DNA of 64,000 nucleotides from Bacteroidota bacterium (GCA_020161835.1 JAIUNL010000008.1:1-64000); one strand, 5' to 3'. Counted from the stretch's first letter, positions 27,314 to 36,806 are shown. A program made the numbers and translations. The notes: a model not told the origin generated them from the letters alone.

Positions 27314-27333
27314 AAATGTAAACGTTTACATTT
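27314..27333. promoter_or_regulatory. LacI-family operator in the leader of the glucan locus
   Basis: AAATGTAAACGTTTACATTT is a perfect 20-bp palindrome centred on CG, the classic form of a LacI/GalR-family operator (TGTAAACGTTTACA core). It ends 9 bp before the LacI-type start codon, so a bound repressor would block its own operon. No second copy was noticed elsewhere in the window. Confidence 0.85.
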
Positions 27334-27342
27334 TAGGAAATC

Positions 27343-28344
27343 ATGGATTATACAATAAAAGAAATCGCAGAACGGGCTGATGTCTCCATTGCAACGGTTA
27401 GCCGGGCATTGAATAATGACAAACGTGTAAAGGCCAGTACAAAGGCACTGGTTGTCTCAATTGCAAGAGAGTTTAATTACCGCCCGAACATTCTCGCCAG
27501 AAATTTTGTAAGAAGAAAATCGAATATTATCGGACTTATTATGCCCGATATCGTTGATGAGTTTTTTACTGAAGTCATCAAGGGTGTTGAGTCAGTTGCA
27601 CATTCCGGCGGTTATTTTACTCTGGTAGCAAGCACTCATAGTCGTGAAGGTTCCTTACTCGAAACGCTGGCAGCCTTTACCCACCGCAGAATGGTTGATG
27701 GTTTGATTTTGTTGACGACTAACCTCTCCCCAGCAATTAAAAAGGGATTGAGCGAGTCAGGAATTCCGGTTGTGGTCATTGGCGAAAATCCTGAACTGAA
27801 AGAAACGGATGTGATTGCCATCGACAATTATCAGGGAGCGTATTCCCTGGTCAGTCATTTGATCAATAAAAAAGGATATACCAAAATTGCCCACATTGCG
27901 GGTCCGCCTGAAAATTCAGATGCAGTTCAAAGAAAGCAAGGCTACCTTCAGGCTCACCAGGATCATGGGTTAACAGTGAATCCGCATTGGATTGTTGATG
28001 GTGCTTTTACAATTCCAAGTGGTGAGGCAGCCTTCAGAAGATTGATGTCACTGATTCAAAAACCGGAAGCCATTTTTGCTGCCAATGATATGATGGCAAT
28101 CGGGTGTTACGAAGGTGCAGATTCTTTTGGTCTGTCCATCCCGGAAGACGTTGCCGTTGCAGGATTTGATGATATTTTTGTTTCCCGTTTTTTATCACCC
28201 AGACTGATGACTGTTGGCGTTCCGATTGCTGAAGTCGGTAAAACCGCAGCCACACTTTTACTTGATCGAATGAACAGCGAATCTCACATTGCTTCACGCT
28301 TAGTTACTATTTCAACTGGTATGGTTTTAGGCCAATCCAGCTAA
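27343..28344 (+). CDS. LacI/GalR-family transcriptional regulator of the glucan locus
   Basis: 333 residues. N-terminal helix-turn-helix TIKEIAERADVSIATVSRALNN and hinge RPNILARNFVRRKSNIIGLI. The periplasmic-binding-like ligand domain holds the usual motifs: MVDGLILL, IDNYQGAYSLVSHLI, IAGPPENSDAVQRKQGYLQA, IFAANDMMAIGCYEGADSFGLSIPEDVAVAGFDD. AGGA precedes the ATG. A 20-bp operator palindrome is 9 bp upstream, implying autoregulation. The GH94 gene starts 16 bp after its stop, so it heads that operon. The effector is presumably a product of the imported glucan. Confidence 0.95.
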   Translation: MDYTIKEIAERADVSIATVSRALNNDKRVKASTKALVVSIAREFNYRPNILARNFVRRKSNIIGLIMPDIVDEFFTEVIKGVESVAHSGGYFTLVASTHSREGSLLETLAAFTHRRMVDGLILLTTNLSPAIKKGLSESGIPVVVIGENPELKETDVIAIDNYQGAYSLVSHLINKKGYTKIAHIAGPPENSDAVQRKQGYLQAHQDHGLTVNPHWIVDGAFTIPSGEAAFRRLMSLIQKPEAIFAANDMMAIGCYEGADSFGLSIPEDVAVAGFDDIFVSRFLSPRLMTVGVPIAEVGKTAATLLLDRMNSESHIASRLVTISTGMVLGQSS

Positions 28345-28360
28345 TCTTAAGAGGATCTCA

Positions 28361-30739
28361 ATGCAATTTGAAACCAAATACGGTACTTTTACTGATGATG
28401 GAAATGAATTTGTCATCAACCAATGGAAAACCCCAAAGCCGTGGACCAATGTTATTTCGAATGGTGAGTACGGACTTGTCATCTCCCAAACCGGTGGCGG
28501 ATTCAGTTTTCTGACCCACTCTGAGTTTAACAGGTTGAACCGGTGGCATCAGGATATGGTTCAGGATAACTGGGGAAAATATCTTTACATCAAAAATAAT
28601 GATACCGGAATTGTCTGGTCACCAACCTGGCAACCGGTAAAGCAAAATCCCGATAAATATGAAGTCCGGTTTGGGTTCGGATACGCAAAATTCATTTCAG
28701 AATTTCAGGGAATCCAGGCAGAACTGACGATTTTAATTCCCATCGGCGACAATGTCGAAATCTGGGATTTGAAACTCACCAATACGAATGCCAAACCCGC
28801 CAGTCTTTCTGTTTACACTTATTTTGAATGGTGTCTCGGGTCATCCGCCGATCACCACCGTGAATTCCACAAATGTTTTATCGAAACCGAGTTTGATCCC
28901 AATTTAAACGGACTTGTTGCCGGAAAAAGAATCTGGGAAATTCCACTTGGCGACCGTGGTCACTGGAATATCGAATATCCCTACAAAGGATTCCTGGTTA
29001 CAACAGCTTCAGTCACTTCATTTGAATGTGATAAAGAGAATTTTCTTGGCAATTATGGCGATTTGATGAATCCGGAAGGAGTTGCAACAGGCGTTTTGAC
29101 GGGCACATCCGGAATCTGGTATGATCCGGTAGCCACACTCAAATCTGACCTGACGATCAATGGCGGAGAAAGTACCCGGTTTCAGTATCTCGCCGGCATC
29201 CAGGAGAAAAAAGAACAGATTGCAGCTTTGATTGGGAAGTATAATTCAGGAACCAAAATTGATGCTGCTTTGAACGTAGTGAAGAAGTTCTGGGCGGATT
29301 ATCTTGGAACTCTCGAAATCGAAACCCCTGACAAGGAAATGAATCTGTTTACCAATAAATGGGTACGTTATCAGGCAATTGCCGGAAGATTGTGGGCAAG
29401 AACCGCCTATTATCAGCAGTCAGGTGCGTTCGGGTTCCGTGATCAGCTTCAGGATAGTTTGACTTATCTTACCATCAAACCTGAACTGACTTTGAAGCAA
29501 ATGAAATTGCATGCCCGGCATCAGTTTGAAGACGGAACTGTACTCCATTGGTGGCATCCGATTTCAGAAACCGGACTTCCGACCAAAATGGTTGATGATT
29601 TGCTCTGGTTGCCATTCGTTCTTGTTCATTATTTGTGGGAAACCGGCGATGACTCGGCTCTAGACAGTAAAGAACCTTACTATGACAACGCCCAGCTTGA
29701 AGAAGGACTTTATCAGCATTCGGTAAGAGCAATTGAAAAAGTATTTACCCGGTTCAGTGACCGTGGATTGCCCTTAATCGGAGCCGGTGACTGGAATGAC
29801 GGACTTTCAGCAGTTGGCCTTGATATGAAAGGTGAATCGGTTTGGATGGCTGAATTTTTCTATTTCATTTTGACCCGGTTTGCACCTGTTGCCCGGAAAA
29901 GGGGAGAAACTGCCTTTGCATCCAAACTGGAAACAAAAGCCGTTGAATTAAAAAAAGCATTTGACCTTCACGCCTGGGATGGTGAGTATTATTTCCGTGG
30001 AACCAAAGATTCCGGTGAAAAATTTGGAAGCAGTGAAAATGAAGAAGGAAAGATTTTCCTGAATGCACAAACCTGGTCAGTGATGTCTGGGATTGCAGAT
30101 CCTGATAAACAAAAACTGGCTCTTGCTGCAGTCAAAAAACACCTGATTTATGAAAATGGTCCATTATTGCTCCATCCGGGATACAGTAAACCGGATAAGT
30201 ACATTGGTTACCTGACTCGTTACGCTGCTGGCCGACGTGAAAATGGTGGGGTTTATATGCATGCAGCCACCTGGTCAATCTGGGCTTTTGCTCTGAACCG
30301 GGATGCTGATGCTGCTCATGATGTGTTCAGAAAATTGTGCCCCATTGTGAAGGGAACTGAAGACCCAGATAAATATTCTGCTGAACCTTACGTGACTCCG
30401 GGAAATGTTGAAGGTCCGACTTCTGCGCTTTACGGTCGTGCCGGATGGACCTGGTACACCGGTTCTGCTGCCTGGCTTGCAAAAGTAACGGTTGACTGGA
30501 TTTTGGGAGTCAGAACCAATGAAGCCGGGTTGATTGTCGATCCTTGTATTCCAAAATCCTGGCCAGGATATTCAGTGAAACGCCTTTACCGCGGAACAAC
30601 TTATCACATCAAAATCAGCAACCCGTCAGGTGTTTCAACCGGGGTAACTTCTATGACCGTAAACGGGAAAGCAATTGCCGGAAATGTTATTCCGGTAACG
30701 GCAGGAAAAGAAGTGACAGTTGATGTTGTGATGGGGTGA
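28361..30739 (+). CDS. GH94 family glycoside phosphorylase
   Basis: 792 residues, no signal peptide, hence cytoplasmic. It has the GH94 plan: an N-terminal beta-sandwich (YGTFTDDGNEFVI, SQTGGGFSF, GIVWSPTWQPV, EIWDLKLTN), then the (alpha/alpha)6 barrel (GFRDQLQDSL, HWWHP, GAGDWNDGL with the general acid Asp477, GRRENGGVYMHAATW, GWTWYTGSAAWL). The enzyme would cleave a beta-glucosidic bond with phosphate, giving alpha-glucose 1-phosphate. Its length is like cellobiose or laminaribiose phosphorylases and shorter than many beta-1,2-oligoglucan phosphorylases, so linkage specificity is open; GH144 neighbours argue for beta-1,2. AGAGGA precedes the ATG. Confidence 0.9.
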   Translation: MQFETKYGTFTDDGNEFVINQWKTPKPWTNVISNGEYGLVISQTGGGFSFLTHSEFNRLNRWHQDMVQDNWGKYLYIKNNDTGIVWSPTWQPVKQNPDKYEVRFGFGYAKFISEFQGIQAELTILIPIGDNVEIWDLKLTNTNAKPASLSVYTYFEWCLGSSADHHREFHKCFIETEFDPNLNGLVAGKRIWEIPLGDRGHWNIEYPYKGFLVTTASVTSFECDKENFLGNYGDLMNPEGVATGVLTGTSGIWYDPVATLKSDLTINGGESTRFQYLAGIQEKKEQIAALIGKYNSGTKIDAALNVVKKFWADYLGTLEIETPDKEMNLFTNKWVRYQAIAGRLWARTAYYQQSGAFGFRDQLQDSLTYLTIKPELTLKQMKLHARHQFEDGTVLHWWHPISETGLPTKMVDDLLWLPFVLVHYLWETGDDSALDSKEPYYDNAQLEEGLYQHSVRAIEKVFTRFSDRGLPLIGAGDWNDGLSAVGLDMKGESVWMAEFFYFILTRFAPVARKRGETAFASKLETKAVELKKAFDLHAWDGEYYFRGTKDSGEKFGSSENEEGKIFLNAQTWSVMSGIADPDKQKLALAAVKKHLIYENGPLLLHPGYSKPDKYIGYLTRYAAGRRENGGVYMHAATWSIWAFALNRDADAAHDVFRKLCPIVKGTEDPDKYSAEPYVTPGNVEGPTSALYGRAGWTWYTGSAAWLAKVTVDWILGVRTNEAGLIVDPCIPKSWPGYSVKRLYRGTTYHIKISNPSGVSTGVTSMTVNGKAIAGNVIPVTAGKEVTVDVVMG

Positions 30740-30745
30740 TTTGAG

Positions 30746-30897
30746 TGACAAGTGGTCGGTGGTAAGTGGTAAGTTAAAAATAGTAGCCACTTATAACTTT
30801 CAAATTGTTCTTTATCCCCCAAAAGTGTTCGGAATTTTCTATTTGCTCAGCTTATAACATTTAATTACTTATCACCTATCACTGACCACCTATCACT
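30746..30897. repeat. Two opposed low-complexity tracts
   Basis: 30746-30775 is GACAAGTGGTCGGTGGTAAG followed by TGGTAAGTT. 30851-30897 is CTTATAACATTTAATTACTT followed by ATCACCTATCACTGACCACC. They are complementary in style, about 75 bp apart, and could pair imperfectly. Confidence 0.55.
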
Positions 30898-30932
30898 AAA
30901 AACTATTTATGTCTGAAACACCGAGGTATAAA

Positions 30933-31124
30933 ATGGATAGAGTGAACCGCATTTTTACGGTTTTTCTTATCATTATTGTCATCCTGTTGTTTTGGCTGGT
31001 TGCCACACAAAGTCCTGAAAAGCCGCTGTTTCAAAATTCAGGTAAAAAGAATCAATCCGGGTTAGATACTTCTGTCAAATTAAAATCTTGCTCGTTAATT
31101 GAAAGGCTATCTTTTTGGGTATGA
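30933..31124 (+). CDS. Small single-pass membrane protein
   Basis: 63 residues from ATG 30933, which has GAGG about six bases upstream (an ATG eight codons earlier has none). Residues about 8-25 (FTVFLIIIVILLFWLVA) are a membrane segment; the rest is polar and low in known motifs. Its TGA stop overlaps the ATG of the GH2 gene (ATGA), which supports translation. It could be a genuine micro-protein of the locus. Alternatively it could be the detached membrane anchor of the GH2 enzyme after a frameshift, since the two frames differ by one base. Confidence 0.5.
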   Translation: MDRVNRIFTVFLIIIVILLFWLVATQSPEKPLFQNSGKKNQSGLDTSVKLKSCSLIERLSFWV

Positions 31125-33181
31125 TCAGTAGTTTGAACGGATCCTGGCAGTTTCAAGCTGACCCAAACTCTGAACTTTCAGTGAATAAGGTCAGAGAATC
31201 ATTTCTTTTCGGACAGTTAACAGGTGCGATGCCTGTACCTTCAAACTGGCACAATAACGGACTTCCGGATTTTTCTGGTACTGTCTGGTTTTGTACCCGT
31301 TTTCACCAGATTTTATCTTCCTTTAGCCTTCTTGAATTTAAAGGTGTCGACTATTTTGCCGACGTTTGGCTGAATGGTGAATATCTTGGGCATCATGAAG
31401 GATATTTTCAACCTTTTACATTTAAAATTCCTGACTTTTTATATCTGCAAGCCGAACATGATCTCATTATAAAGGTAACAAGTCCGAAAGAAGAAGCAGG
31501 TCCTGTCTGGCCCTGGAAGAAAACGCTGATTAAGGGAATTTTTGGTCATCACGATTGCAGGCCGGGAGCAAACAGTCCTGAATTTGGTCAGGATATGAAT
31601 ACCGGCGGAATTTGGAACAGTGTAAGTCTTCACACAGGTTTGCCCTTGTGGATTGAAAGAATGGCGGTTTCCAGCGAACTCAACGCCGATCATGCAACTA
31701 CTGTGATTAATGTTCAGGTTTATTATCAAAACGGATTTGTTCTTCCGAAGTCAGTCTCCTTTAATCTTGCATTGACTCACCCGAACGGATCAGTTACCCA
31801 TGAAAAAGTTCAGGTACAATTGAACCCTGGTCAGGGATCTTTCTGTTATACCTTTTTTCTTAAAAAACCAAAACTCTGGCATTCCTGGGATACGGGAAGT
31901 CAACCTTTGTACACCGCTGCGATTACCTGTGATTTATGTGGTGAAACCAGAGTTACTTTCGGAATTAAAACGGTTTCGACAGATGACAAGAAACAATTTT
32001 TTCTGAATGGAAAAAGGTTGTTTCTTCGTGGTACCAATGTCATTCCCGACCAATTGCTCAGCACGTTATCAAATGAGCGACTGGAAGCAATGATAAGCCT
32101 GATGGTTGAAGCTAATATCAATATAGTAAGGGTTCATGCGCATGTAAACCGTCCAGAATTTTACAAAACCTGTGATCAGAAGGGTTTACTTGTCTGGCAG
32201 GATTTCCCCCTTCAATGGACGTATTCTGATGCCCCGGAATTTATTTCAAATGCCGTTTCACAGATCAAAGACATGGTTCGTCTTCTGAAAAATCATGCCT
32301 CAATTGCATTCTGGTGCTGTCACAATGAACCCGGCGAACAGATAAAAACAGTTGATCCGTTTCTGGTCAGGGCTGTTTTATCCGAAGATTCAACCCGGAT
32401 AGTCAGAATGGCTTCTAATTACGAAGAACATCCCTACGACGGCTGGTATTGGGGAAACCCGGAGCATTATGCAGGAACGCCAATGGGTCCGATGGTGACT
32501 GAGTTTGGCGCCCAGGCATTACCAGAACCTGATTCTCTATCAAAATTTATTCCGGCAAACAAATTATGGCCTCCTGATTGGGCAACCTGGGAATATCATG
32601 ATTTTCAGTATGATCAGACTTTTAATATTGCCGGTATTGAAAAAGGAAAATCGATCAATCAGTTTGCAGCCAATTCACAAAAGTATCAATCGAAAGTGCT
32701 TGAAACGGCAACTGAATGGTACAGGCGAAAACGGTTTAACTCGATCACCGGTGTCTTCCAGTTTATGTTTCAGGATTGCTGGCCATCTATAACCTGGTCA
32801 ATTGTGGATTATTATGGCAAGCGTAAATCCGGATTTTATTCCCTCAAGAAAGCTTTTGAACCTGTTCACTGTTCTGTTTTTCTTCGTCAGACGTCTTACC
32901 TTCCTGCAGCACGGCTGAATCTGGAAATCTGGCTGATCAATGATTTGTGGAAGGATGCCGGAGCGGTCACCGTGACAGTTTCAGTGGGGAAAAGTGAAGT
33001 TGGAAAATTGGGTCCATTTTCACTTTCTGCAGATAGTCTGATTCATATTCCCTTTGAAGACATCAAGTTTTTCATTACTGAAAACCTGATGAATGAGCAA
33101 CGTTTGATCGTAACCCTGGCGGGTGAAAAAGGTATTCTTTCTGAATTTCGGTCTGAAATTAAAATTGGGGAAAAAGTATGA
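31121..33181 (+). CDS. GH2 family glycoside hydrolase
   Basis: About 686 residues from ATG 31121, which overlaps the upstream TGA; a TTG two codons earlier is less likely. GH2 plan: N-terminal jelly roll (SLNGSWQF, VPSNWHNNGLPDFSGTVWF, DYFADVWLNGEYLGHHEGYFQPF), Ig-like domain (about 175-285), then a TIM barrel with KRLFLRGTNVIPDQ, the acid/base in CCHNEP (about Glu403) and the nucleophile in MVTEFGAQ (about Glu461). Closest in outline to beta-mannosidase/exo-beta-glucosaminidase-type members. No signal peptide, so probably cytoplasmic unless the preceding small protein is its lost anchor. Stop overlaps the next ATG (ATGA). Confidence 0.85.
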   Translation: MISSLNGSWQFQADPNSELSVNKVRESFLFGQLTGAMPVPSNWHNNGLPDFSGTVWFCTRFHQILSSFSLLEFKGVDYFADVWLNGEYLGHHEGYFQPFTFKIPDFLYLQAEHDLIIKVTSPKEEAGPVWPWKKTLIKGIFGHHDCRPGANSPEFGQDMNTGGIWNSVSLHTGLPLWIERMAVSSELNADHATTVINVQVYYQNGFVLPKSVSFNLALTHPNGSVTHEKVQVQLNPGQGSFCYTFFLKKPKLWHSWDTGSQPLYTAAITCDLCGETRVTFGIKTVSTDDKKQFFLNGKRLFLRGTNVIPDQLLSTLSNERLEAMISLMVEANINIVRVHAHVNRPEFYKTCDQKGLLVWQDFPLQWTYSDAPEFISNAVSQIKDMVRLLKNHASIAFWCCHNEPGEQIKTVDPFLVRAVLSEDSTRIVRMASNYEEHPYDGWYWGNPEHYAGTPMGPMVTEFGAQALPEPDSLSKFIPANKLWPPDWATWEYHDFQYDQTFNIAGIEKGKSINQFAANSQKYQSKVLETATEWYRRKRFNSITGVFQFMFQDCWPSITWSIVDYYGKRKSGFYSLKKAFEPVHCSVFLRQTSYLPAARLNLEIWLINDLWKDAGAVTVTVSVGKSEVGKLGPFSLSADSLIHIPFEDIKFFITENLMNEQRLIVTLAGEKGILSEFRSEIKIGEKV

Positions 33182-34740
33182 AAACCAGATTTTGCCTTTT
33201 TCTTTTGGCTGGAATTTCACTTCTTTCCTGTGCAACTCAGCCTCCCTCCAAACCCATTGTCTTATCTGCTAAAGGTTATTCAGAACATCTTGAAGTCAGG
33301 GTGAAATCTGATGATCCGGCTGTTGAATCCCTTCAATTTTATCAGAAAACTGAAACTGGCTGGATCAAAGCCGGACAACCATCAAAAACTCCAGGTTCAG
33401 CCCGGTTTTGGAAAGAAAAGAACAGTAACACTTCAGGACTTTTTGCTGTTAAAGCAGTGAATGAAAAGGGAATTGAATCTGCCTTGTCAGATTCTGTTTC
33501 GTTGGCATTCAGATCCATGACGGATAATGATTATCTCGATATGACGCAGGAAGCTGCATTCCGGTTTTTTTATGATGCTTCCCATCCGGTTTCGGGCCTT
33601 ACTCTTGAACGGATCCCCGTTGATTTTCCTGATATCGTATCATCCGGCGGAACAGGCATGGGTTTGTTGGCTTTTCCTGTTGCCGTTGAACGCGGATGGA
33701 TTACCCGACAGCAGGCAATTGACCATATCAGAAAAATGGTAGACTTTCTCGCAAAGGCAGAACGATTTCACGGCGCCTGGAGCCACTGGCTGAACGGAAA
33801 AACGGGGAAAGCCTACCCATTCAGTAAAAAAGATAACGGTGCCGATCTGGTTGAAACGGCTTATCTTATACAGGGTTTACTCACTGTCAGACAATACTTT
33901 ACCAATGATGTCCCTGACGAGATTTATCTTAGAAACAAGATTACTGAATTGTGGGAATCTGTTGAGTGGGATTGGTTTCTTCGCTATCCTGAAAGTAAAG
34001 TTTTATACTGGCATTGGTCACCGGAATATGGCTGGGATATGAATTTCCCGCTGGTTAACTGGAATGAAGTCATGATCACTTATCTGCTGGCCATTGCATC
34101 GCCAACTCATGGCATTCCTGCTGATTGTTGGTCTAAAGGGTGGCAATCTGGAAAACATTTGAACGGAAAATCCTTTTATGACATCAAGCTTGAAGTTGGT
34201 TGGGACTATGGTGGACCCTTATTCTTTACCCACTATTCTTTTCTGGGGTTTGATCCCAGAAACAAACGGGATGGTTTAACCAATTATTTCAAGAATAACC
34301 GGAATGTGGCACTGATCCAGCAAAAGTATGCAGTTGAAAACCCGAAAGGATTTAAAGGCTATAATGCTGAGTGCTGGGGGCTGACAGCCAGTGATAATCC
34401 GTGGGGTTACGGAGCTCAGGAACCTTTCAGGGAGGATAATGGCACCATTTCTCCTACAGCAGCTTTATCGTCAATGCCTTACGTTCCTGAATTGTCTTTG
34501 CCAACGCTTAAATATTTCTATCACACTTACCGGGATTCACTGTTTGGTGAATTTGGATTTCGTGACGCCTTCAATCCGACAGAAAACTGGTTTGCTAAAA
34601 GTGTCATTTCCATCGATCAGGGACCCATTATCGTGATGATCGAAAATTACAGAACTCAGTTGCCCTGGAAATTATTCATGGCAAACCCTGAAATTGAACC
34701 AATGTTAAAGTCAATCGGATTTAAAGAAGACCTGGAATAA
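33178..34740 (+). CDS. GH144-type glucanase, lipoprotein form
   Basis: 520 residues. Lipobox LLSC (Cys about 19) makes it membrane-anchored. About 25-110 is an FN3-like domain. About 115-515 is the glycoamylase-like (alpha/alpha)6 domain (GH144): DMTQEAAFRFFYDASHPVSGL, GTGMGLLAFPVAVERGWITR, FHGAWSHWLNG, NGADLVETAYLIQGLL, YWHWSPEYGWDMNF, GWDYGGPLFFTHYSFLGFDPR, WGLTASDNPWGY, GTISPTAALSSMPY, IDQGPIIVMIENYRT. Characterised GH144 enzymes act on beta-1,2-glucan (endo-glucanase or sophorose-releasing). Coupled to the GH2 gene by ATGA. Confidence 0.9.
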   Translation: MKTRFCLFLLAGISLLSCATQPPSKPIVLSAKGYSEHLEVRVKSDDPAVESLQFYQKTETGWIKAGQPSKTPGSARFWKEKNSNTSGLFAVKAVNEKGIESALSDSVSLAFRSMTDNDYLDMTQEAAFRFFYDASHPVSGLTLERIPVDFPDIVSSGGTGMGLLAFPVAVERGWITRQQAIDHIRKMVDFLAKAERFHGAWSHWLNGKTGKAYPFSKKDNGADLVETAYLIQGLLTVRQYFTNDVPDEIYLRNKITELWESVEWDWFLRYPESKVLYWHWSPEYGWDMNFPLVNWNEVMITYLLAIASPTHGIPADCWSKGWQSGKHLNGKSFYDIKLEVGWDYGGPLFFTHYSFLGFDPRNKRDGLTNYFKNNRNVALIQQKYAVENPKGFKGYNAECWGLTASDNPWGYGAQEPFREDNGTISPTAALSSMPYVPELSLPTLKYFYHTYRDSLFGEFGFRDAFNPTENWFAKSVISIDQGPIIVMIENYRTQLPWKLFMANPEIEPMLKSIGFKEDLE

Positions 34741-34780
34741 TCTATAACTGGGTTTGTCCTAAATTAAATATTTAGGGGAA

Positions 34781-34864
34781 ATGGATCCCGGATCAAGTCC
34801 GGGATGACAGCCATCTTAGAAAAAAAGTGAAAAAGTTGTCATTCCCGCGAAGGCGGGAATCCAG
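34781..34864. repeat. Pair of REP-like palindromes between the GH144 genes
   Basis: 34781-34809 (ATGGATCCCGGATCAAGTCC...) and 34835-34864 (GTTGTCATTCCCGCGAAGGC...), the same two subtypes as at 18001-18067, here separated by 25 bp. Confidence 0.8.
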
Positions 34865-34937
34865 TATTTAGCATTATAAACTATATTTTCATCAGCTAAA
34901 TTATTAGCCAAAAGCAATCAAAAATGGAATTTACAAA

Positions 34938-36806
34938 ATGAACCTCCTTAAAAAATATACCTTTCTATCCGGAATTCTTGTATTTCTGGCAACTGCCGGA
35001 GCAACGAATTCTAATGCCGTTGTAAATCCGCCAACCCTGGTTAAAGCAAACGGTTATGAACGTCATCTTGAATTCAATATATCAGTTACTCAGGCCTATT
35101 CAGGGTATAATTTATACAGAAAGACGACCGGTGACTGGGAAAAAGTAACCAAACTGAATTATGGTAACCTCTTTCTTCATTACTGGAAAACGCCTGAAAG
35201 TGCTGAAACAGCCTGGTATGCACTCAAGGGAATTGATGGCGGTGGAAATGAATCAGTTTTATCAGATTCTGTTCAGCTTTCCTTCAAAGTGATGACTGAT
35301 GATGAGTATTTGGATATGGTTCAGGAAGCCACCTTCCGCTATTTCTGGGACTATGCTCATCCTACATCCGGGTTGGCCAGAGAACGATATAATTCAGGGA
35401 ATACTGTCACAACGGGTGGCAGCGGTTTTGGAATCATGACAATCCCGGTCGCAGTAGAACGGGGATGGATCACCCGGGCTGAAGGTGCGGCAAGAGTTAA
35501 AAAGATGGTTCAGTTTTTATATGGTGCCAACAAATTTCATGGTGCTTGGCCCCATTGGATTAACGGATCAACCGGTGATGTAATTCCGTTTGGAACCAAA
35601 GATAACGGCGGTGATCTGGTCGAAACGGCTTTTATGATTCAGGGTTTGCTTACAGTAAAACAATATTTCAACGGAACTGCATCAGATGAGGTATTTAGCC
35701 GGACTCTGATTGATTTGCTTTGGAAAGGTGTTGAGTGGGATTGGTATCTTCGTTATGCCGGTGGAAAAGTGCTTTACTGGCACTGGTCACCCAATTATGG
35801 CTGGGATATGAATTTTCAGCTCAAAGGCTGGAATGAAACCATGATCACGTATCTGCTCGCCATTGCATCACCCACCCATCCGATTCCAGCAGATTCCTAC
35901 ACAAAAGGCTGGGCTTCAGCCAGTTATTATAAAAACGGAAAATCCTTTTACGGTTACAAGATTGATGTTGGTTGGGATTACGGCGGTCCTCTTTTCTTTG
36001 CCCATTATTCTTTCCTTGGTTTTGATCCCCGGGACAGGAAGGATGCATACACCAACTATTTTACGAACAACCGTAATGTTTCGATGATTCACAATTTGTA
36101 CAGTGCAGCAAACCCCAAAAAGTTCAAAGGTTACTCAATCAACAGTTGGGGATTAACGGCAAGTGATGACCCAACGGGATACCGGGTTCATGAACCCAAT
36201 AATGACAATGGTACCATTTCTCCGACTGCAGCATTGTCTTCAACGCCTTACACGCCCTCTCAATCAATTAAAGCCATAAAGCACTTTTATGTAACTTATC
36301 AGGATTCCGTTTGGGGTCAATACGGATTTTACGATGCATTCAATCCTACTCAAAAATGGTTTGCTACCAGTTATCTGGCGATCGATCAGGGTCCGATTGT
36401 GGTTATGATTGAAAACTACCGCACCCAGCTTCTCTGGAATCTGTTCATGAAAAACACCGAAATTCAGCCTATGCTGACTGCAATCGGAATGGTTCCGACG
36501 GACGTGATGGATGATCACCGTGATGAAATGACGTTTTTAATGGATCCCGCTTATCCAAATCCGTTCAACGGCTCAGTATCAGTTCCGTTTCATGCTCCCG
36601 CCGGTTCAAAAGTTCAGGTTGATATCATTAACCTGCTGGGACAGACAGTGAGAACGTTAGGTGTGGTTTCAGAATCAGGAAATGAAGGACTCGTGAACTG
36701 GGATGGAAATAACCAATCAGGAAAACCTGTTTCGTCCGGACTTTATTTTATCCGCTTCCAAACCGGAACCGGAATTCAAACCCAAAAAGTAATTTTTCAA
36801 AAATAA
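34938..36806 (+). CDS. GH144-type glucanase with T9SS sorting domain
   Basis: 622 residues. Signal peptide about 1-24 (FLSGILVFLATAGA). An FN3-like domain (about 30-115), then the GH144 catalytic domain with the same motifs as the preceding gene (FRYFWDYAHPTSGLARE, FHGAWPHWINGSTG, NGGDLVETAFMIQGLL, YWHWSPNYGWDMNF, GWDYGGPLFFAHYSFLGFDPR, IDQGPIVVMIENYRT). About 540-622 is a FlgD-like/type A sorting domain (YPNPFNGSVSVPF, QKVIFQK), absent from the first copy. It is therefore predicted to be outside the cell, cutting polymeric glucan. The two genes look like a diverged tandem duplication. The ribosome binding site is weak. Confidence 0.9.
   Translation: MNLLKKYTFLSGILVFLATAGATNSNAVVNPPTLVKANGYERHLEFNISVTQAYSGYNLYRKTTGDWEKVTKLNYGNLFLHYWKTPESAETAWYALKGIDGGGNESVLSDSVQLSFKVMTDDEYLDMVQEATFRYFWDYAHPTSGLARERYNSGNTVTTGGSGFGIMTIPVAVERGWITRAEGAARVKKMVQFLYGANKFHGAWPHWINGSTGDVIPFGTKDNGGDLVETAFMIQGLLTVKQYFNGTASDEVFSRTLIDLLWKGVEWDWYLRYAGGKVLYWHWSPNYGWDMNFQLKGWNETMITYLLAIASPTHPIPADSYTKGWASASYYKNGKSFYGYKIDVGWDYGGPLFFAHYSFLGFDPRDRKDAYTNYFTNNRNVSMIHNLYSAANPKKFKGYSINSWGLTASDDPTGYRVHEPNNDNGTISPTAALSSTPYTPSQSIKAIKHFYVTYQDSVWGQYGFYDAFNPTQKWFATSYLAIDQGPIVVMIENYRTQLLWNLFMKNTEIQPMLTAIGMVPTDVMDDHRDEMTFLMDPAYPNPFNGSVSVPFHAPAGSKVQVDIINLLGQTVRTLGVVSESGNEGLVNWDGNNQSGKPVSSGLYFIRFQTGTGIQTQKVIFQK

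Larger units (their letters stand above)
27002..27342. other. Divergent intergenic region upstream of the glucan locus
   Basis: Between the large lipoprotein and the LacI-type gene. 27131-27190 is a degenerate ACGGGTAACGGGTCACGG tract, and 27314-27333 is the operator palindrome. No gene was found. Confidence 0.6.
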
